NCBI RefSeq assembly: GCF_030418125.1
Contig: NZ_JAUHTR010000004.1
Location: 62,001-126,000 of the forward strand
DNA: 64,000 nucleotides
Direction of reading: 5' to 3'
Source of the DNA: Fictibacillus fluitans
Lineage (GTDB): Bacteria > Bacillota > Bacilli > Bacillales > Fictibacillaceae
Shown here one piece after another: positions 60,245 to 64,000 of this stretch (positions within the stretch are counted from its first letter, which is position 1; each line of letters begins with the position of its first letter). Position numbers and translations under genes: made by a program. The notes below the pieces were generated by a model. It did no database searches and was not told where the DNA came from. It saw nothing but the letters and a program-made list of their open reading frames with translations.

Positions 60245-61213
60245 ATGGAACGTAGTTTATCAATGGAACTAGTACGTGTAACAGAAGCTGCTGCACTGGC
60301 TTCCGCCCGATGGATGGGCCGTGGTGTCAAGGATGAAGCAGATGATGCAGCAACAACAGCCATGCGGGATGTTTTTGATACAGTCCCTATGAAGGGAACG
60401 GTTGTTATTGGAGAGGGAGAAATGGATGAAGCTCCAATGCTGTATATCGGCGAAAAACTCGGGACAGGCTATGGTCCGCGTGTGGATGTAGCCGTTGATC
60501 CGCTGGAAGGTACAAACATTGTGGCTTCCGGTACCTGGAATGCGCTGGCTGTTTTGGCTGTAGCAGATCATGGGAACCTGCTGCATGCACCGGATATGTA
60601 CATGGATAAGATTGCAGTTGGTCCTGAAGCGGTTGGGATGATTGACATTAATGCCCCGACCATCGACAACCTGAGAGCGGTAGCGAGAGCCCGCAATAAG
60701 GATGTCGAAGATTTGGTAGCCATCGTGCTGAACCGTCCAAGACATGAAAAGGTCATTCAGGAAATCAGAGAAGCGGGAGCACGCATCAAGCTGATTTCAG
60801 ACGGCGATGTTGCCGCTGCCATTAACACCGCGTTTGAAGGAACAGGTGTTGATATTTTATTCGGTTCCGGTGGAGCGCCTGAAGGAGTTATCGCAGCTGT
60901 GGCACTCAAATGCCTTGGCGGTGAACTGCAAGGTAAATTGCTTCCTCAGGATGAGGCTGAGCTGGAACGATGCCGCAACATGGGGATTACCGATATTGAT
61001 AAGGTGCTCCGCATGGAAGACCTCGTAAAAGGCGATGATGCAATTTTTGCTGCTACGGGTGTAACGGACGGAGAGCTTTTAAAAGGCGTCCAGTTTAAAG
61101 GAACGGTAGGAACTACACATTCCGTTGTTATGCGTGCAAAATCGGGAACTGTCCGCTTTATTGATGGCAGACACAGCCTTAAAAAGAAACCAGACCTTGT
61201 AATAAAACCATAG
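60245..61213 (+). CDS. glpX: Class II fructose-1,6-bisphosphatase (GlpX)
   Basis: 322 residues. Metal and catalytic motifs [49 protein letters not shown] and [20 protein letters not shown] are intact. It dephosphorylates fructose 1,6-bisphosphate in gluconeogenesis, opposite to the adjacent fbaA-driven glycolytic flow. AAGGGGG lies about 11 nt before ATG. It follows murAB, with duplicated sequence in its leader. Confidence 0.95.
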   Translation: MERSLSMELVRVTEAAALASARWMGRGVKDEADDAATTAMRDVFDTVPMKGTVVIGEGEMDEAPMLYIGEKLGTGYGPRVDVAVDPLEGTNIVASGTWNALAVLAVADHGNLLHAPDMYMDKIAVGPEAVGMIDINAPTIDNLRAVARARNKDVEDLVAIVLNRPRHEKVIQEIREAGARIKLISDGDVAAAINTAFEGTGVDILFGSGGAPEGVIAAVALKCLGGELQGKLLPQDEAELERCRNMGITDIDKVLRMEDLVKGDDAIFAATGVTDGELLKGVQFKGTVGTTHSVVMRAKSGTVRFIDGRHSLKKKPDLVIKP

Positions 61214-61519
61214 ACATTGCGAAAAACGTCGGCGCTTTTTTTACCTCTGCACTCTTAATCAAAAAAGGATGTGCAGGGGAGGGCGTCCGGCATTTTTGCT
61301 TTTTTGAGGTCTTCCCCTTTAGGGGACTTGATTAAAGTCCGTATTTGTGGTTAAAATATGAAGTATTGTATTTATTCATAGATTTGCAATATCCACTTTC
61401 GGTTATTACTTCAAAATGCATCCTTCCAACCCTTCATTTCTGTTGCCCTGTTCTTCAATTAACGATCAAAAAAACAGGAAATAAACGATTGAGAAAATAG
61501 AATAAAGTGTGGTGTCAAA
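61214..61519 (+). other. Intergenic/leader region between glpX and rho
   Basis: 306 bp without a gene. A weak hairpin with T run (61220-61243) may end glpX. A TTCCCC/GGGGA hairpin lies at 61312-61328. The last ~150 nt is an AT-rich, C-containing leader of rho; in B. subtilis the rho leader takes part in Rho autoregulation, and unstructured C-bearing sequence fits, but no specific site was identified. Confidence 0.4.
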
Positions 61520-62809
61520 ATGGGTTTAATATTATCTGAATTAGAGACAAAAAAACTAAAAGAACTATATGAATTAGCACGACAATATAAAGTACAGTAT
61601 TATGGAAAGTTAACAAAAAGGGAATTGATGTTTTCGATTCTAAAAGCTCAGGCTGAGCAGGACGGCTATTCATTCATGGAAGGGATCCTCGAAGTTATTC
61701 CTAACGAGGGATTTGGCTTTTTGCGACCGATTAACTATTCGCCGAGCTCTCAGGATATCTACATCTCTGCTTCCCAGATCCGACGTTTTGATTTAAGAAA
61801 CGGGGATAAAGTTTCCGGGAAGGTACGCCCTCCAAAGGAAAATGAAAGATATTACGGCTTGCTTCAGGTTGAAGCGGTAAACGGCGAGGATCCGGATACA
61901 GCCAAGGAACGTGTGCATTTCCCTGCATTAACCGCCCTGTATCCTGAAAAGAAAATGGTGCTTGAAACCGAGCGCAACAATCTTTCCACCCGTATTATGG
62001 ACATGATTGCCCCTGTTGGCTTTGGCCAGCGCGGATTGATTGTGGCTCCTCCGAAAGCAGGGAAAACCAGCCTGCTGAAAGAAGTGGCGCACAGTATCTC
62101 AACCAATCATCCTGATACAGAGCTTATCGTATTGCTTATTGATGAGCGTCCCGAAGAAGTAACCGACATTGAACGTTCTGTTAAGGGAGATGTGGTCAGC
62201 TCCACATTTGACGAGGTGCCAGAGAACCACATTAAAGTGGCGGAGCTCGTTCTTGAGCGTGCCATGCGCCTGGTTGAACACAAAAAAGACGTGGTCATCC
62301 TATTGGACAGCATTACACGTCTGGCCCGTGCATACAACCTTGTGATTCCGCCAAGCGGACGCACATTGTCCGGTGGTATTGACCCGGCTGCTTTCCACCG
62401 CCCAAAACGCTTTTTTGGAGCGGCACGCAACATTGAGGAAGGCGGCAGCCTGACCATTTTGGCGACGGCATTGATTGAGACAGGCTCCCGTATGGATGAT
62501 GTGATTTACGAGGAATTCAAAGGGACAGGCAACATGGAACTGCATCTCGACAGGAAATTGGCCGAGCGCCGTATTTTCCCTGCCATCGATATCCGCCGTT
62601 CAGGAACACGAAAAGAAGAAATGCTCATTCAAAAGGATCACCTTGAATCCTTGTGGGCGATCCGCAAGACGATGGATGATTCCTATGACTTCGTGGATAC
62701 CTTTATGAAGCGTTTACGTAAAACAGCCAATAATGAAGAATTTTTCAATATGTTTGAAGCTGAAAAAACAGGCACGAACAAGCGTGTGAAGTCCCTGTCG
62801 AATTCCTGA
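61520..62809 (+). CDS. rho: Transcription termination factor Rho
   Basis: 429 residues. The N-terminal Rho-N helix domain (KKLKELYELARQYKVQYYG) is followed by the RNA-binding cold-shock-like domain (EGFGFLRPINYSPSSQDIYI). The ATPase has Walker A APPKAGKTSLLKEVA, Walker B VVILLDSITRLARAYN, the Q-loop region SGRTLSGGIDPAA and the R-loop region GTGNMELHLDRKLAE. Ring hexamer, RNA-dependent helicase. The ribosome binding site before ATG is weak (GTGTGGTG), which suits a self-limiting gene. Order glpX-rho-rpmE-tdk is conserved. Confidence 0.96.
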   Translation: MGLILSELETKKLKELYELARQYKVQYYGKLTKRELMFSILKAQAEQDGYSFMEGILEVIPNEGFGFLRPINYSPSSQDIYISASQIRRFDLRNGDKVSGKVRPPKENERYYGLLQVEAVNGEDPDTAKERVHFPALTALYPEKKMVLETERNNLSTRIMDMIAPVGFGQRGLIVAPPKAGKTSLLKEVAHSISTNHPDTELIVLLIDERPEEVTDIERSVKGDVVSSTFDEVPENHIKVAELVLERAMRLVEHKKDVVILLDSITRLARAYNLVIPPSGRTLSGGIDPAAFHRPKRFFGAARNIEEGGSLTILATALIETGSRMDDVIYEEFKGTGNMELHLDRKLAERRIFPAIDIRRSGTRKEEMLIQKDHLESLWAIRKTMDDSYDFVDTFMKRLRKTANNEEFFNMFEAEKTGTNKRVKSLSNS

Positions 62810-62829
62810 ATAATATAGGGAAATTGCGG

Positions 62830-62858
62830 TTGCAAAACAACCTGCACCCTGTTATACT
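62830..62858 (+). promoter_or_regulatory. Promoter of rpmE
   Basis: TTGCAA-N17-TATACT, followed by a ~57-nt leader with a GGATCC palindrome. No Zur-box-like dyad was recognised. Confidence 0.65.
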
Positions 62859-62921
62859 ACTGCTATGTGCTTATTTTAACTCTGGATCCACAGGATTCAG
62901 GGCAGAAGGAGTTGAGAACAA

Positions 62922-63167
62922 ATGAAGCCAAATTTACATCCTGACTATAGAAAAGTTGTATTTATGGATGCAAGCAGCGGTTACAAGTTCTTGTCCGGCT
63001 CTACAATGTCTTCTAACGAAACCATTGAATGGGAAGATGGAAATACTTATCCTGTAATTAAAGTGGATGTTAGTTCCGATACACACCCTTTCTATACTGG
63101 TCGTCAGAAGTTTACAGATGTTGGCGGACGTGTTGACCGTTTCAAAAAGAAATACAATCTTAAGTAA
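62922..63167 (+). CDS. rpmE2: Ribosomal protein L31, type B (zinc-independent)
   Basis: 81 residues. [38 protein letters not shown] and [20 protein letters not shown] place it in the L31 family. It has no Cys at all and the longer type B insertion, so it lacks the zinc site of type A L31. In B. subtilis this rho-tdk position holds zinc-binding RpmE, while the Cys-free YtiA is elsewhere under Zur. Here the type B form occupies the housekeeping locus. GAAGGAG lies about 9 nt before ATG. Confidence 0.92.
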   Translation: MKPNLHPDYRKVVFMDASSGYKFLSGSTMSSNETIEWEDGNTYPVIKVDVSSDTHPFYTGRQKFTDVGGRVDRFKKKYNLK

Positions 63168-63184
63168 TATGCTGCAAGTTGTAA

Positions 63185-63216
63185 GGGGCAAGAGAACTTC
63201 TTGCTCCTTTTTTTTG
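63185..63216 (+). terminator. Terminator after rpmE2
   Basis: GGGGCAAG pairs with CTTGCTCC (one G-U) around an 8-nt loop, then eight T residues. Confidence 0.9.
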
Positions 63217-63322
63217 TAAATTTACGCGAATTATGCCTGGTTTTCAGGCGTTGCAGGTACGATACAACGTACATAATATAGGTAGACGGGTTTTTAAAAT
63301 GAAAGAGGGAAGGAGAACGAAC

Positions 63323-63940
63323 ATGTATGTAATGAAGCATAATGGCTGGGTAGAAGTCATTTGCGGGAGCATGTTTTCGGGGAAATCCGAAGAACTGATT
63401 CGCAGGGTACGCCGGGCGAAATATGGAAAACTTGAAGTGCAGGTGTTCAAGCCGGTAATCGATAACCGATACAGTGAAGAGTCGGTCGTTTCTCATAACG
63501 GTACAGCGGTTATTGCCCAGCCTGTTGAAAAGTCTTTAGATATCCTGAAAAATGTTTCTCCTGACACGGAAGTAGTTGGCATTGATGAAGTTCAGTTCTT
63601 TGATGAAGATGTAATTTCTGTTGTCCAGGAACTGGCAGACCACGGCATGCGGGTAATCGTTGCGGGTCTTGATCAGGATTTCAGAGGCGAGCCATTTGGC
63701 CCCATGCCAGAACTTATGGCGCTTGCTGAAACGGTGACAAAGCTTCAGGCTATTTGTATGGTATGCGGATCTCCCGCAAGCCGCACCCAGCGGCTGATCA
63801 ACGGAAAACCAGCTTCCTATGATGATCCGGTTATCCTTGTGGGCGCATCCGAATCGTACGAGCCGCGCTGCCGCCATTGTCATGAAGTGCCGGGAAAGCC
63901 CAATAGCCTGCTCACCAGCACGGCTGAGCAGTCCGAATAA
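63323..63940 (+). CDS. tdk: Thymidine kinase
   Basis: 205 residues, type II TK1-like enzyme. Walker A is [18 protein letters not shown], the catalytic Glu region is [13 protein letters not shown], the lasso zinc ligands are CMVCG and CRHCHEVPG, and [15 protein letters not shown] is conserved. It phosphorylates thymidine for salvage. ATG 63323 has AAGGAG 7 nt upstream; an upstream in-frame ATG has none. Closes the conserved rho-rpmE-tdk group. Confidence 0.95.
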   Translation: MYVMKHNGWVEVICGSMFSGKSEELIRRVRRAKYGKLEVQVFKPVIDNRYSEESVVSHNGTAVIAQPVEKSLDILKNVSPDTEVVGIDEVQFFDEDVISVVQELADHGMRVIVAGLDQDFRGEPFGPMPELMALAETVTKLQAICMVCGSPASRTQRLINGKPASYDDPVILVGASESYEPRCRHCHEVPGKPNSLLTSTAEQSE

Positions 63941-63946
63941 AAATAA

Positions 63947-63997
63947 GGATGGTTTTCTTGAGGGTGAATGCACCTTCTGGAGAACCATCCTTTTTTT
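63947..63997 (+). terminator. Terminator after tdk
   Basis: GGATGGTT pairs with AACCATCC, with an inner GGGTG/CACC stem, then seven T residues at the window edge. Confidence 0.9.
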
Positions 63998-64000
63998 GTC

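Overview
The window is a stretch of chromosome from an endospore-forming Firmicute of the Bacillaceae. Evidence for this is the strong AGGAGG-type ribosome binding sites, frequent GTG and TTG starts, moderate G+C, and spore genes (gerQ, spo0M, spo0F, pbpG). Gene order also follows the ywd-ywf-ywh-ywi-ywj part of the Bacillus subtilis chromosome: ywdI/ywdK/gerQ, hemQ-pta-lipL, ywfO-ywgA, ywhD-pbpG-speE-speB, ywiB-argS, uvsE-clsB-fadF, rpoE-pyrG-ywjG-spo0F-fbaA-tal-murA2-glpX-rho-rpmE-tdk. It is not B. subtilis itself, because many lineage-specific insertions break that order. A Fictibacillus-like genus is possible, but the sequence alone does not settle it. No rRNA, tRNA, insertion sequence, prophage or CRISPR array was seen.

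Layout. Positions 1-4.1 kb: the 3' part of a YfkN-type surface nucleotidase, a membrane sensor kinase of the sporulation type and a beta-carbonic anhydrase. 4.1-5.3 kb: two small orphan reading frames and ywdI. 5.4-8.3 kb: oligo-1,6-glucosidase (malL) divergent from an MFS transporter. 8.4-12.8 kb: an apparently LexA-controlled YvrJ-like small membrane protein, then ywdK, gerQ, hemQ, spo0M and pta. 12.9-17.3 kb: a methyltransferase-lipL pair, a small membrane protein, ywfO and ywgA. 17.8-22.1 kb: a 1445-residue bacillopeptidase F-like secreted subtilase. 22.2-25.5 kb: a TetR regulator facing its probable membrane-protein target over two matching operators, a purine permease and ywhD. 25.5-33 kb: pbpG, MTA/SAH deaminase, a tiny holin-like type I toxin, ketopantoate reductase, and speE/speB. 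33-40.5 kb: a soluble KinA-like kinase, ywiB-argS, XapX protein, hydrolase, uvsE and clsB.

40.7-52.5 kb is a degradative block. fadF is preceded by a FadR-like site. An operon then encodes thiolase, 3-hydroxybutyryl-CoA dehydrogenase, two acyl-CoA dehydrogenases, MeaB GTPase, a TetR regulator and the fused isobutyryl-CoA mutase IcmF. Its promoter region carries an inverted repeat (probable TetR operator) followed by a full-consensus cre. The set could interconvert n-butyryl-CoA and isobutyryl-CoA and oxidise short or branched acyl-CoAs to acetyl-CoA. 52.8-64 kb is the conserved rpoE-to-tdk core, with a pyrG leader that has the hallmarks of CTP-sensitive reiterative initiation and a consensus sigma-H promoter before spo0F.

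Unexplained structure of most interest: a family of ~167-209 bp intergenic elements (four full copies and one remnant) whose terminal inverted repeats show a compensatory base change; three tandem 42-bp units each holding an exact Spo0A-box heptamer; a possible sporulation-promoter small RNA between ywhD and pbpG; the holin-like toxin; and the SOS-box-controlled YvrJ-like gene. Functional names rest on recognised motifs and synteny read by eye. Regulatory sites are pattern matches without experimental support.
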